From the NCBI GenBank assembly GCA_012727965.1, contig JAAYFZ010000016.1, positions 1 to 62,937 of the forward strand: a DNA stretch of 62,937 nucleotides, given 5' to 3'. Shown piece after piece: positions 32,337 through 41,103 of the stretch. The position numbers and the translations under genes are program-made. Origin of the DNA: Clostridiaceae bacterium (GTDB lineage: Bacteria > Bacillota > Clostridia > Saccharofermentanales > UBA5734). The notes under the pieces were generated by a model, which made no database searches, was not told the origin of the DNA, and worked only from the letters and a program-made list of their open reading frames with translations. Each line of letters opens with the position of its first letter. Position 1 is the stretch's first letter.

Positions 32337-33137
32337 ATGAAGCTAGCTGTGATAGGCGCCGGACAGATGGGACAAGCACTGATCAGGGCTTTTGCCGGTA
32401 ATGTTTTGGCTGCTGATGATATAGCCGTTTATGATGTTGATGAGACTAGAACCGCAACTCTGGCAGCTGATTTAGGCTGTCTGCAGATCAGCAAGTCCAA
32501 TATCGCAAGTATAGCTGATCATGATGCTATACTGCTTGCGGTCAAACCGCAGATCCTGGCAGCTGTTATTAGTGAGATTGGATCCTATTTAGATGACAAA
32601 CTTGTAATGTCTATAGCGGCAGGTAAATCGATTGCTGAATTGCGTGCTTATGGTCTGTTAGACAATCCGCTGGTACGGATCATGCCAAATACTCCGGCTC
32701 TGGTCGGCAGCGCAGTCAGTGGCATCAGCTTCTCGGACAATGTCAGTAATGATTATAAGCTTTGGGTACTCAAGCTGTTTTCGTCCTGTGGTCTGGCTTT
32801 TGAGATCAAAGAGGATCTTCTGGATGCGGTTACTGGTTTATCAGGATCAGGACCTGCATATATGATGCTTGTGATGGAGGCTCTGGCCGACGGCGGTGTT
32901 AGACAGGGGCTTAGCAGAGAGCTATCACTGAAGATGGCAGCCATGACTATGTATGGGTCAGCCAAGCTGGTGCTCGAAACAAATCAGCATCCGGCAGTGC
33001 TTAAGGATCAGGTTTGTTCGCCTGGTGGAACAACGATCGAGGCTGTTGCAGTTCTTGAGGAACGCGGACTTAGATCATCCTTGATCGAGGCCGTGGCAGC
33101 GTCTTCTGACAAGGCCAGAGAACTCAGTGGTCGGTAA
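32337..33137 (+). CDS. proC: Pyrroline-5-carboxylate reductase ProC
   Basis: Reduces pyrroline-5-carboxylate to proline with NAD(P)H. The 266-residue product has the Rossmann motif VIGAGQMGQAL at the N-terminus, AVKPQILAAV, RIMPNTPALVGSA, LSGSGPAYMML and DQVCSPGGTTIEAV, the family signature near the C-terminus. ATG 32337 is chosen because MKLAVIGAGQMG matches the usual N-terminus; TTG 32325 and GTG 32328 are in frame and closer to the only GGGAAG, so the start is not certain. Confidence 0.95.
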   Translation: MKLAVIGAGQMGQALIRAFAGNVLAADDIAVYDVDETRTATLAADLGCLQISKSNIASIADHDAILLAVKPQILAAVISEIGSYLDDKLVMSIAAGKSIAELRAYGLLDNPLVRIMPNTPALVGSAVSGISFSDNVSNDYKLWVLKLFSSCGLAFEIKEDLLDAVTGLSGSGPAYMMLVMEALADGGVRQGLSRELSLKMAAMTMYGSAKLVLETNQHPAVLKDQVCSPGGTTIEAVAVLEERGLRSSLIEAVAASSDKARELSGR

Positions 33138-33152
33138 GGGGATATTTATTTG

Positions 33153-33605
33153 ATGAGCAAAAAACCCGAGGTAACAATATATACTGATGGTGCCTGTTCC
33201 GGCAATCCGGGACCTGGCGGATGGGCAGCCGTTTTGATGGCAAATGGAGCCGTCAAGGAATTGAGCGGATATGAAGAGGATACGACGAATAACAGGATGG
33301 AGCTGACTGCGGCGACTGAGGCGCTTGAGAAGCTTACTAAGCCCTGCAGTGTGAAGCTGTATAGTGACAGCAGTTACCTTGTTTCGGCCTTCAATCAAGG
33401 CTGGCTTGATAATTGGCAGCGCAATGGCTGGCGCAATTCAGCAAAACAGGCTGTAAGCAATCCTGATCTCTGGAAACGTCTGCTGGCACAAGCTATAAGA
33501 CATGATATAACCTGGATCAAGGTCAAAGGTCATGCCGATAATGAGTGGAACAATCGATGCGACCAACTCGCTGTTGAACAGATAAAATTGAACAGATCGG
33601 TTTAG
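33153..33605 (+). CDS. rnhA: Ribonuclease HI
   Basis: Degrades RNA in RNA-DNA hybrids. The 150-residue protein has the DEDD catalytic set: Asp12 in YTDGACSGNPGPGG, the Glu of NNRMELTA, the Asp of YSDSSY and the Asp of HADNEWNNRCDQLA, with a short basic handle between. An in-frame TTG directly precedes the chosen ATG. Ends in TAG, one of several normal uses of that stop in the window. Lies between proC and a NUDIX gene in a tight block. Confidence 0.94.
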   Translation: MSKKPEVTIYTDGACSGNPGPGGWAAVLMANGAVKELSGYEEDTTNNRMELTAATEALEKLTKPCSVKLYSDSSYLVSAFNQGWLDNWQRNGWRNSAKQAVSNPDLWKRLLAQAIRHDITWIKVKGHADNEWNNRCDQLAVEQIKLNRSV

Positions 33606-33620
33606 TGAGGAGAAAATTGA

Positions 33621-34184
33621 ATGTTTAGTGAGGAAACAATAGATAAGACGGTTCATTTCGAAGGCAGAGTATTTACGATTGAGGAGCATACCGTCAGACT
33701 TCATGATGGCCAAAGAGCCAGGCGTGAAATCGTAAGGCATTCTGGCGGAGCCTGTATAGTTCCGATCGATGCTGATGGCTTCGTGCATCTTGTTCAGCAG
33801 TTTCGCAAGCCCTACGATATGATGCTTCTGGAAATTCCTGCAGGCAAGCTTGAACCGGGTGAAGATTCATATGTTTGTGCTGTCAGGGAATTGGCAGAAG
33901 AGACTGGCTTCTGTGCGGACAATGTGGAATGGCTGGCAACTGTTTATCCTTCACCAGGATATTGTGATGAGATTTTAACTATTTATATTGCTACTGAGCT
34001 TACTGCCGGAGATGCAAGCCCAGATGATGGAGAGTTTGTGAGCAGCAGATCGATGCCGCTGCAAGAAGCACTTGATATGATCGACCGAGGTTTGATCAAG
34101 GATGCTAAGTCTCAGATAGGTTTACTGCGAGCTGAGCGTTGGCTGAAATTGCATAGACCTGAGCTTCTGAGTTCTGATAGGTAA
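33621..34184 (+). CDS. NUDIX hydrolase, ADP-ribose pyrophosphatase type
   Basis: A 187-residue NUDIX enzyme. The box runs GKLEPGEDSYVCAVRELAEE followed by TGF, with the REx2EE metal-binding residues in place, after the upstream LLEIPA stretch characteristic of ADP-ribose pyrophosphatases (NudF/YqkG-like). It probably clears ADP-ribose in the cytoplasm. GAGGAG precedes the ATG. The exact substrate cannot be told from sequence. Confidence 0.88.
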   Translation: MFSEETIDKTVHFEGRVFTIEEHTVRLHDGQRARREIVRHSGGACIVPIDADGFVHLVQQFRKPYDMMLLEIPAGKLEPGEDSYVCAVRELAEETGFCADNVEWLATVYPSPGYCDEILTIYIATELTAGDASPDDGEFVSSRSMPLQEALDMIDRGLIKDAKSQIGLLRAERWLKLHRPELLSSDR

Positions 34185-34188
34185 TAAG

Positions 34189-36753
34189 ATGACTGTATCT
34201 GATAAAAAAAGAGAAATATATGGGTTATTTTATTTGGCAGCGGCGATATTTTTTACCGTTATATTCTATGTGCCTGCTGGCAGGACCGGCTGGCTGGGCG
34301 GTTTCGTCCGCAGCTCGGGACTAGGACTATTCGGTACAGCAGCCTTCGCGCTGCCTGCGGTTTTGCTGTACATGTCTCTTGATTATTTCCTGGAATCCAG
34401 GCTTAAGCTGACCAGACAACGTTTCACTGCGGTAATCATGCTCTGGTTAAGCTTTACTGTTTTGGCAGCTCTGCTGGCAACTCAGCAGGATCAACTGCGG
34501 ATAGATGCAGCAGAATCAGCTAGAAAAGCAATTCAAGTTCTCTGGGCACATGGAATCGAGATATATGATCCGGCGGGAGCTTTTCGTTTCAGCGGTGGCT
34601 TGACTGGAGGCCTGGCAGCTTCAGGTTTAAGAGCTTTGATCGGACAAACCGGTGCTCTTATTTTCGTCTTGGTTATGATTCTGGCGCTGCTGGTGCTGAT
34701 TTTTAATCTCTCAGTTTCCAAATTTATTTTTAAAACTGCTACCACGATCAATAAAACACAGGGAAAAGTCCAGCAGGTGATGAAGCAGCAGGTCAACGAT
34801 CTTCGTCAGCATCGTGAGATTAGACAGCAGCAGCCGCAGATCAGGCGTATTGATTCTGCTGACTATGATCTTCAACTGCCGACATCATGGCAGCCGACTG
34901 AACCTGTTCGAAAAAAAGGTCTTTATAAGCCTGATGCAGAGAGCTTCGAAGATGACTACATAGATGATACTTTACTCGATGAATCTATTTATGCGAGGCC
35001 GGAGTCTTTTGCCAAGGTAGGAAATGATAACAATGTGGACGATGTAGTTCAGGATGATAATAGCTGGGCAGCTTCAAGCTGGCTTGATCTGCCGGAAAAT
35101 GATCCTCTGTTTTCCGATGACGGCATATCCTCAGACGCTGATATTGGCAGTGGCGTGATTGATGAGCCAAACGTGACCTCCGATATTAAATTTGCTATGC
35201 CTGCACAAAACAAGAGTACAGGGCAGCGGCAGCCGGTAGTCCATCATGCTCACGGTCATCCTTCAATGGAGCAGCAATCGCTGCCTTATACACCACCATC
35301 ACTTGAACTGCTTAAGGATGATACACAACAAAGAAAGGTTCAGATGCATGCCGGAGCGATCCGTGCGCTTGGCCGCAAGCTGGAACAAACGCTTGAGAGC
35401 TTCAAGGTACAGGCGAAGGTGGTCAATTTCACGACTGGACCGACCATTACAAGATTTGAACTGACACCTGGACCAGGCGTCAAAGTCAGCAAAATTGTTA
35501 ATCTGGCTGATGATATTGCACTTAATCTGGCTGCTATGGGTGTCAGGATCGAGGCGCCGATACCGGGAAAAGCCGCGATCGGCATCGAGATTCCTAACAA
35601 AGAAACTACGCCTGTTTTGCTGCGAAGTCTGCTGGAATCACAGGAGTTTATACAGGCCAAATCACCGTTGACAGCAGCTCTGGGTCGTGATGTTCAAGGC
35701 AATCCTATATTTTGTGATCTTGCAAAAATGCCGCATTTACTGATTGCGGGTGCTACTGGATCAGGTAAATCTGTCTGCATAAACTGTATTTTGATGAGTC
35801 TGCTATACAAGGCAACCCCTGATCAGGTCAAACTATTGATGATTGATCCCAAGGTGGTTGAGCTTAGTGTCTATAACGGCATACCGCATCTGATTCAGCC
35901 GGTTGTTACTGATCCGAAAAAAGCCTACGGTGTTTTGAATTGGGCTGTTGATGAAATGGTTAGAAGATACAGTCTGTTTGCTGACCGATCGGTTCGTGAT
36001 ATAGCCTCCTACAATGCCGCACTTGATCTCGATCAGGAAGATGAGAGCGAACGTTTGCCATTGATTTTATTGGTAATTGATGAACTGTCAGATCTTATGG
36101 CCACGACACCGACTGAGGTCGAGGACGCGATAGCACGTTTGACCGCTATGGCGAGAGCCGCTGGCATTCATATGATAATTGCTACGCAGAGACCTTCTGT
36201 TGATGTTATTACTGGTGTAATTAAGGCAAACATTCCCTCGAGAATTGCTTTTGCAGTTGCCTCACAGATCGATTCCAGAACGATTATTGATATGGGTGGA
36301 GCTGAGAAGCTACTCGGTAAGGGTGATCTGTTGTATTATCCTCAGAGTGCGTCCAAACCTCTGCGCGGGCAAGGCGCGTTCATTACTGACTCAGAAGTTG
36401 AAAAGGTCCTGCACACGATCAAGAGCAACTATACACCTGATTATGACGACAATGTCGCAGAAGCAATTGCTTCGATACCTGACGCCAAAAACGCAAAAGA
36501 CGACCGCAGCAGTCCTGGAGAACAGGATGAACTGTTGCCACAGGCTTTGAGCATTGTTGTTGAGACAGGCTATGCCTCGGTATCTCTACTGCAGCGTAAA
36601 ATGACGGTTGGTTATCCCAGAGCGGCCAGACTGATCGACAGACTGCATGAAATGGGCTATATTGGTCCTTTTGAAGGCAGCAAACCGCGAAAAGTGCTGC
36701 TCAGCATGTCACAGTACATGGATTTGCAGCAGAAAGAGGATACTGAAAAATGA
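34189..36753 (+). CDS. FtsK/SpoIIIE-family DNA translocase
   Basis: An 854-residue membrane-tethered motor that pumps chromosomal DNA through the division or sporulation septum. The N-terminus carries four hydrophobic segments (residues ~8-30, ~40-65, ~80-100, ~145-180). A variable acidic/Gln-rich linker follows (residues ~195-400), then the motor with Walker A AGATGSGKSV, Walker B ILLVIDELSDLM and ATQRPSVDVITG, and a C-terminal winged-helix gamma domain (residues ~780-845, SVSLLQRKMTVGYPRAARL) that reads orientation sequences. The stop overlaps the next ATG (ATGA). Confidence 0.95.
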   Translation: MTVSDKKREIYGLFYLAAAIFFTVIFYVPAGRTGWLGGFVRSSGLGLFGTAAFALPAVLLYMSLDYFLESRLKLTRQRFTAVIMLWLSFTVLAALLATQQDQLRIDAAESARKAIQVLWAHGIEIYDPAGAFRFSGGLTGGLAASGLRALIGQTGALIFVLVMILALLVLIFNLSVSKFIFKTATTINKTQGKVQQVMKQQVNDLRQHREIRQQQPQIRRIDSADYDLQLPTSWQPTEPVRKKGLYKPDAESFEDDYIDDTLLDESIYARPESFAKVGNDNNVDDVVQDDNSWAASSWLDLPENDPLFSDDGISSDADIGSGVIDEPNVTSDIKFAMPAQNKSTGQRQPVVHHAHGHPSMEQQSLPYTPPSLELLKDDTQQRKVQMHAGAIRALGRKLEQTLESFKVQAKVVNFTTGPTITRFELTPGPGVKVSKIVNLADDIALNLAAMGVRIEAPIPGKAAIGIEIPNKETTPVLLRSLLESQEFIQAKSPLTAALGRDVQGNPIFCDLAKMPHLLIAGATGSGKSVCINCILMSLLYKATPDQVKLLMIDPKVVELSVYNGIPHLIQPVVTDPKKAYGVLNWAVDEMVRRYSLFADRSVRDIASYNAALDLDQEDESERLPLILLVIDELSDLMATTPTEVEDAIARLTAMARAAGIHMIIATQRPSVDVITGVIKANIPSRIAFAVASQIDSRTIIDMGGAEKLLGKGDLLYYPQSASKPLRGQGAFITDSEVEKVLHTIKSNYTPDYDDNVAEAIASIPDAKNAKDDRSSPGEQDELLPQALSIVVETGYASVSLLQRKMTVGYPRAARLIDRLHEMGYIGPFEGSKPRKVLLSMSQYMDLQQKEDTEK

Positions 36754-38939
36754 GTTTTTTACCTATAAACCGTGATGACATGGACCAGCGTGGCTGGGAC
36801 ATGCTGGATTTTCTATTTATAACTGGAGACGCTTATGTCGATCATCCAAGTTTCGGAGCTGCACTGCTTACGAGACTGCTTGAAGCCAGAGGCTACCGTG
36901 TCGGAGTAATTGCCAGACCTGATCCTAATGATGATCAGGCATTCCTTGTTATGGGCCGACCGCTTTATGGCGTTTTCATCTCTTCAGGAGTTGTTGATTC
37001 TATGGTCAACAACTACACTTCGGCAGGCAAAACTCGATCTGAGGATCGTTATGCACCTGGAGGTATTGGTGGTCAGCGCCCGGACAGGTCGCTTATCAGA
37101 TACTGCAACATGGCCAGAAAACAACTGGGCGATCTGCCTTTGATCATTGGTGGAGTCGAGGCAAGTCTACGCAGATTTGCACATTATGATGTCTGGTCAG
37201 ACAAAGTCAGACGCTCAATTCTGCAAGATACCCAGGCGGACCTTCTGATCTACGGAATGGGAGAACTGCCAATACAAACGATAGCAGATCTGCTGGCCAG
37301 AGGCGCAGATATCAAAAAGATCAATAGCATACCTGGTACCTGTATTTTTGCGGCAGCTGATGATCTGCCGAAAAACTGTCGGGCCTTCGTAAATGAGTTA
37401 GGCGACTATCAGCTGGAAGCGGACCTTGAAGAGCTGAGAAAGCTCCAGAAGGCTGCTGAAACAGCGGCCAAAGGCAAAAAATCCAGAATCGACCGCGGCT
37501 TCCTAAGAGGGCTTTTTCCAGAGGATGATAAATTCATCATGCTGCCCCCATATGAGCAGTGTACAGAAAGCAAAACTGCCTATGCAGCGGCTTTTGCCAA
37601 GCAGTACCAGGAACAGGACCCCGGCGCCGGAAAAACAATGATTCAGAGACATGGCAGAAAATTTCTGGTGCAGAATCCTCCGCAGAAACCGATGACACCG
37701 GCTCAGTTTGATGAGGTTTATGCGCTTGATTACGAACGTAAGCCGCATCCGATGTATGATCAGGCTGGTGGTGTGCCGGCAATCGAAGAAGTACGGTTTA
37801 GTGTCAATAGTCATAGGGGCTGCTATGGCGGCTGCAATTTCTGCGCGATAACCTTCCACCAAGGCAGGATCATCCAGCGAAGAAGCGATCAGTCCGTGCT
37901 GGATGAAGTTGAGACAATTACTCAAATGCCTGATTTCAAGGGATATATCCATGATATAGGTGGACCTACTGCTAATTTCCATGAGCCTGCATGTGAAAAA
38001 CAGGATAAGGGCTTTGTCTGTAAGCACAGACAGTGCATGTCCCCGAAACCGTGTCCATCACTTAGGATCGGACAGCATTCTTATCTTGAGCTTCTGCGCA
38101 AGGCCAGACAGATGCCAGGAGTTAAAAAGGTCTTCGTGCGTTCAGGAGTTCGTTATGATTATGCACTTATGGACCCGGACCGCAGCTTCATTGATGAGCT
38201 GATCGAGTATCATGTCAGCGGACAGCTGAAGGTTGCACCGGAACATGTAAGCAAGAACGCGCTCGAAGCTATGGGTAAGCCCCCGGCCTGGATCTATGAT
38301 GAATTCAAAGAACTCTATGAGCAGATCAACAAAGAGAAGGGACTCAGGCAATACCTCGTACCTTATCTGATCTCCGGTCACCCAGGCTGTACTCTTGACG
38401 ATGCGATTGAACTTGCTCTCTATATCAAGGCAAATCGTGTTATGCCGGAGCAAGTACAGGATTTCTACGCGACTCCTGGAACAGTATCGACTACTATGTA
38501 TCACACACATATTGATCCTTTTACCTTGAAGGATATACATGTTCCCGATAGAGATGAGAAGAGACTGCAAAGAGCGCTTCTGCAGTTTGGCAAGCCAGAG
38601 AACAGAGCTGCGGCTATCAAAGCTCTGAGACTGGCAGGCAGAAATGATCTGATCGGTTATGGTGAAGAATGCCTGCTGGCAGCATCTTCAGTTCCACGCA
38701 GAAATTCTGGTGAAAGCAGAAATAATCACTCCGGCAAAAGCAATAGATCTGGTGCTGGTAAAACGAACAGCAGCAATAGGCCTAAGACCGGCAGAAACAG
38801 TGATAACAGGGCTTCTCAGTCTAGAGGTACCGGCAGTGGCAACGATCGTAATAGGACTAGCAGCAGGAATAATCAGGCTCGTGGAAACAGCGGACCTGCG
38901 AGAAGAAACGATAAGCCTGGAAAAGGGCGCAAAGGCTGA
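36750..38939 (+). CDS. YgiQ-family radical SAM protein
   Basis: A 729-residue member of the UPF0313/YgiQ family, of unknown reaction. The N-terminal domain (FLFITGDAYVDHPSFG, GGVEASLRRFAHYDYWS-type region) resembles a cobalamin-binding fold. The radical SAM motif is in GCYGGCNFCAITFHQGR, followed by DIGGPTANFH and the Cys-rich CKHRQCMSPKPC. YLVPYLISGHPG and a PEQVQDFYATPGT stretch follow. The last ~75 residues are a Ser/Asn/Arg/Gly-rich low-complexity tail, probably disordered. Translated in overlap with the FtsK/SpoIIIE-family gene. Confidence 0.93.
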   Translation: MSFLPINRDDMDQRGWDMLDFLFITGDAYVDHPSFGAALLTRLLEARGYRVGVIARPDPNDDQAFLVMGRPLYGVFISSGVVDSMVNNYTSAGKTRSEDRYAPGGIGGQRPDRSLIRYCNMARKQLGDLPLIIGGVEASLRRFAHYDVWSDKVRRSILQDTQADLLIYGMGELPIQTIADLLARGADIKKINSIPGTCIFAAADDLPKNCRAFVNELGDYQLEADLEELRKLQKAAETAAKGKKSRIDRGFLRGLFPEDDKFIMLPPYEQCTESKTAYAAAFAKQYQEQDPGAGKTMIQRHGRKFLVQNPPQKPMTPAQFDEVYALDYERKPHPMYDQAGGVPAIEEVRFSVNSHRGCYGGCNFCAITFHQGRIIQRRSDQSVLDEVETITQMPDFKGYIHDIGGPTANFHEPACEKQDKGFVCKHRQCMSPKPCPSLRIGQHSYLELLRKARQMPGVKKVFVRSGVRYDYALMDPDRSFIDELIEYHVSGQLKVAPEHVSKNALEAMGKPPAWIYDEFKELYEQINKEKGLRQYLVPYLISGHPGCTLDDAIELALYIKANRVMPEQVQDFYATPGTVSTTMYHTHIDPFTLKDIHVPDRDEKRLQRALLQFGKPENRAAAIKALRLAGRNDLIGYGEECLLAASSVPRRNSGESRNNHSGKSNRSGAGKTNSSNRPKTGRNSDNRASQSRGTGSGNDRNRTSSRNNQARGNSGPARRNDKPGKGRKG

Positions 38940-38980
38940 TACTATTTTCAATTTGTATATTATTTGGAGGGTGAACACAG

Positions 38981-39838
38981 ATGGCAACGATTATCGACGG
39001 GAAAGCATTAGCTGCTAAGATCAGACAGGAGATTGCGAATGAAGTAAATTCAGTGGCAGCAGCCGCTGGCAGAAGACCAGGACTGGCTGTTATTCAGGTT
39101 GGAGCAGATCCTGCATCCAGTGTTTATGTCAGAAATAAGAAAAAGGCCTGTGAAGAGGCGGGGATCGTTTCATTTGGCTATGATCTGCCTGAAGACGCTT
39201 CGCAAGAACAATTACTTGAATTGATCGAGGCACTTAATCAGGATGAACGGGTAGACGGAATACTCTGTCAACTGCCGCTGCCTGATCATATGGATGAATT
39301 TACTGTCCTTAATGCCATCAGACCGGAAAAAGATGTAGATGGTTTCCATCCTGTAAATGTTGGTCTTCTCTCAACAGGACACAAAAGCCTGGTTTCCTGT
39401 ACTCCTGCAGGTGTGCTGGAAATGCTGAAAGCCTATAATATCGAAATCAAAGGCAAGCGCTGTGTAATCATTGGGCGCAGCAATATCGTTGGCAAACCTG
39501 TGGCGCAATTAATGTTAAGAGAGCATGCGACTGTAACCATAGCTCATTCAAGAACAGTCGATCTGCCGAAGATCTGCCGTGATGCAGATATACTGATCGC
39601 AGCTGTTGGCCGTGCTGAAATGGTTACTGCAGACTATATTAAACCTGGAGCCACAGTAATAGATGTTGGCATCAATCGCAATGAACAGGGCAAGTTAGTT
39701 GGTGATGTCCGCTTCGAAGAAGCGAGCCAAATTGCCGGTGCAATTACTCCTGTACCGGGTGGCGTTGGGCCTATGACGATAGCGATGCTCCTTAAGAACA
39801 CAGTTCAGGCCTATCGGCAAGCAAGAGGTATTCTATGA
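38981..39838 (+). CDS. folD: Bifunctional methylenetetrahydrofolate dehydrogenase/cyclohydrolase FolD
   Basis: Interconverts 5,10-methylene-THF and 10-formyl-THF for purine, fMet and, in acetogens, C1 flow. The 285 residues show VGADPASSVYVRNKKKACEE with the catalytic lysine, GILCQLPLPDHM, DVDGFHPVN, the NADP site VIGRSNIVGKPVAQLM, and the closing PVPGGVGPMTIAML. GGAGGG precedes the ATG. Ends in a 4-base overlap (ATGA) with cinA. Confidence 0.97.
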   Translation: MATIIDGKALAAKIRQEIANEVNSVAAAAGRRPGLAVIQVGADPASSVYVRNKKKACEEAGIVSFGYDLPEDASQEQLLELIEALNQDERVDGILCQLPLPDHMDEFTVLNAIRPEKDVDGFHPVNVGLLSTGHKSLVSCTPAGVLEMLKAYNIEIKGKRCVIIGRSNIVGKPVAQLMLREHATVTIAHSRTVDLPKICRDADILIAAVGRAEMVTADYIKPGATVIDVGINRNEQGKLVGDVRFEEASQIAGAITPVPGGVGPMTIAMLLKNTVQAYRQARGIL

Positions 39839-41103
39839 AAAATATCCGCAGTGGTGAGATTCTCTGTGTTGGCACCGAGCTACTGGTCGGTCAAATTGTA
39901 AATACAAATGCCAGCTGGCTGGCTAGACGGTTGTCTCTGCTTGGCATCAGTTCATATTATCAGACTGTGGTTGGAGATAATCCAGCCCGCATGCTCGAAG
40001 CTATGAAAGTAGCTAGCAGCAGATCTGACCTGGTGGTAGTAACTGGTGGACTTGGTCCGACAGCTGATGATTTGACCATGTCTGTCGCGGCTAAGATGGC
40101 AGAACGTAAAATGCAGATCCATCTACCCAGTCGTGAAGCGATAAGTGAGATCTTTCGCAAAATGGGCAGGACCGAGGTAACCGAAAATAACTGGAAACAG
40201 GCGATGATGCCTGAAGGTGCTTTCGTTTTACCGAATAATAATGGTACAGCTCCTGGCGCAGTTATTGAATATAGCTTCGAAGGAAGAGAAGTTACTATGA
40301 TTTTACTGCCCGGACCTCCGTCTGAGATGCAGCCGATGTTTGTAGATCAGGCAGAACCATGGATAAGACAACATGTACCGACTAGCTTCAAGCACCTTTT
40401 TGTCAGGATGATAGGTATTGGTGAATCAAAAGCTGAAACAATGCTGCTAGACCTAATAGACGGACAAAATAATCCTACTATCGCTCCATATGCTTCTGAA
40501 GGTGAAGTTATATTTAGAATAAGCCAGCTATTCGACAAAAATGATGGTGACATAACAAAACAGCCGGATCTAACAGCAGAACTACTGGCCGAGGTTAGAA
40601 ATAGACTTGGTGAATTTATTTACGAGGTCGGAGACCGTAAAATGCCTGAAGTGGTAAAAGACATGCTTCATGCGCAGCGAAAAACTATCAGCTTCGCTGA
40701 ATCTTGTACAGCTGGTCTGTTATCTGACGCGATAGCACAGTATCCAGGTGCTTCAGAGGTTTTCAAAGGTGCCATCATCGCCTATGACAATGATATCAAG
40801 ACAAATATTCTCAATGTATCTTCAGATATATTGACCGAATATGGTGCCGTCAGCGAGCAATGCGCCATAGCGATGGCAACAGGATGTCGTGATGTCATGA
40901 AAACTGATTTAGCTATATCTGTCACTGGAATAGCGGGGCCGGATGGTGGTTCAGAGGAAAAACCTCTGGGGACTGTCTGGCTGGCCGCAGCAAGCGCAGA
41001 TGGTGTCGTTACCAGGAAGCTTCATCTTGCTGGTAATAGAGGTAGAATCAGAAGAGTATCAGCTTTGCAGGCATTGGATCTGGCCAGGAGGCAGCTTCTG
41101 TGA
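39835..41103 (+). CDS. cinA: CinA-like protein (NMN amidohydrolase/competence-damage inducible)
   Basis: A 422-residue two-domain protein. The N-terminal molybdopterin-binding-like domain (residues ~1-170, VGTELLVGQIVNTNA and VTGGLGPTADD) belongs to the ADP-ribose pyrophosphatase/COG1058 group. The C-terminal CinA domain (residues ~265-420, FAESCTAGLLSDAIA and SVTGIAGPDGG) is the NMN deamidase type. It works in pyridine nucleotide recycling and often lies beside recA, as here. Overlaps folD and murJ. Confidence 0.94.
   Translation: MKNIRSGEILCVGTELLVGQIVNTNASWLARRLSLLGISSYYQTVVGDNPARMLEAMKVASSRSDLVVVTGGLGPTADDLTMSVAAKMAERKMQIHLPSREAISEIFRKMGRTEVTENNWKQAMMPEGAFVLPNNNGTAPGAVIEYSFEGREVTMILLPGPPSEMQPMFVDQAEPWIRQHVPTSFKHLFVRMIGIGESKAETMLLDLIDGQNNPTIAPYASEGEVIFRISQLFDKNDGDITKQPDLTAELLAEVRNRLGEFIYEVGDRKMPEVVKDMLHAQRKTISFAESCTAGLLSDAIAQYPGASEVFKGAIIAYDNDIKTNILNVSSDILTEYGAVSEQCAIAMATGCRDVMKTDLAISVTGIAGPDGGSEEKPLGTVWLAAASADGVVTRKLHLAGNRGRIRRVSALQALDLARRQLL

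Noticed and set aside
37503..38027. Minus-strand open frame of 174 codons inside the YgiQ gene
   Set aside because: Shadow frame; the product has no family features and the sense strand carries the radical SAM motif.
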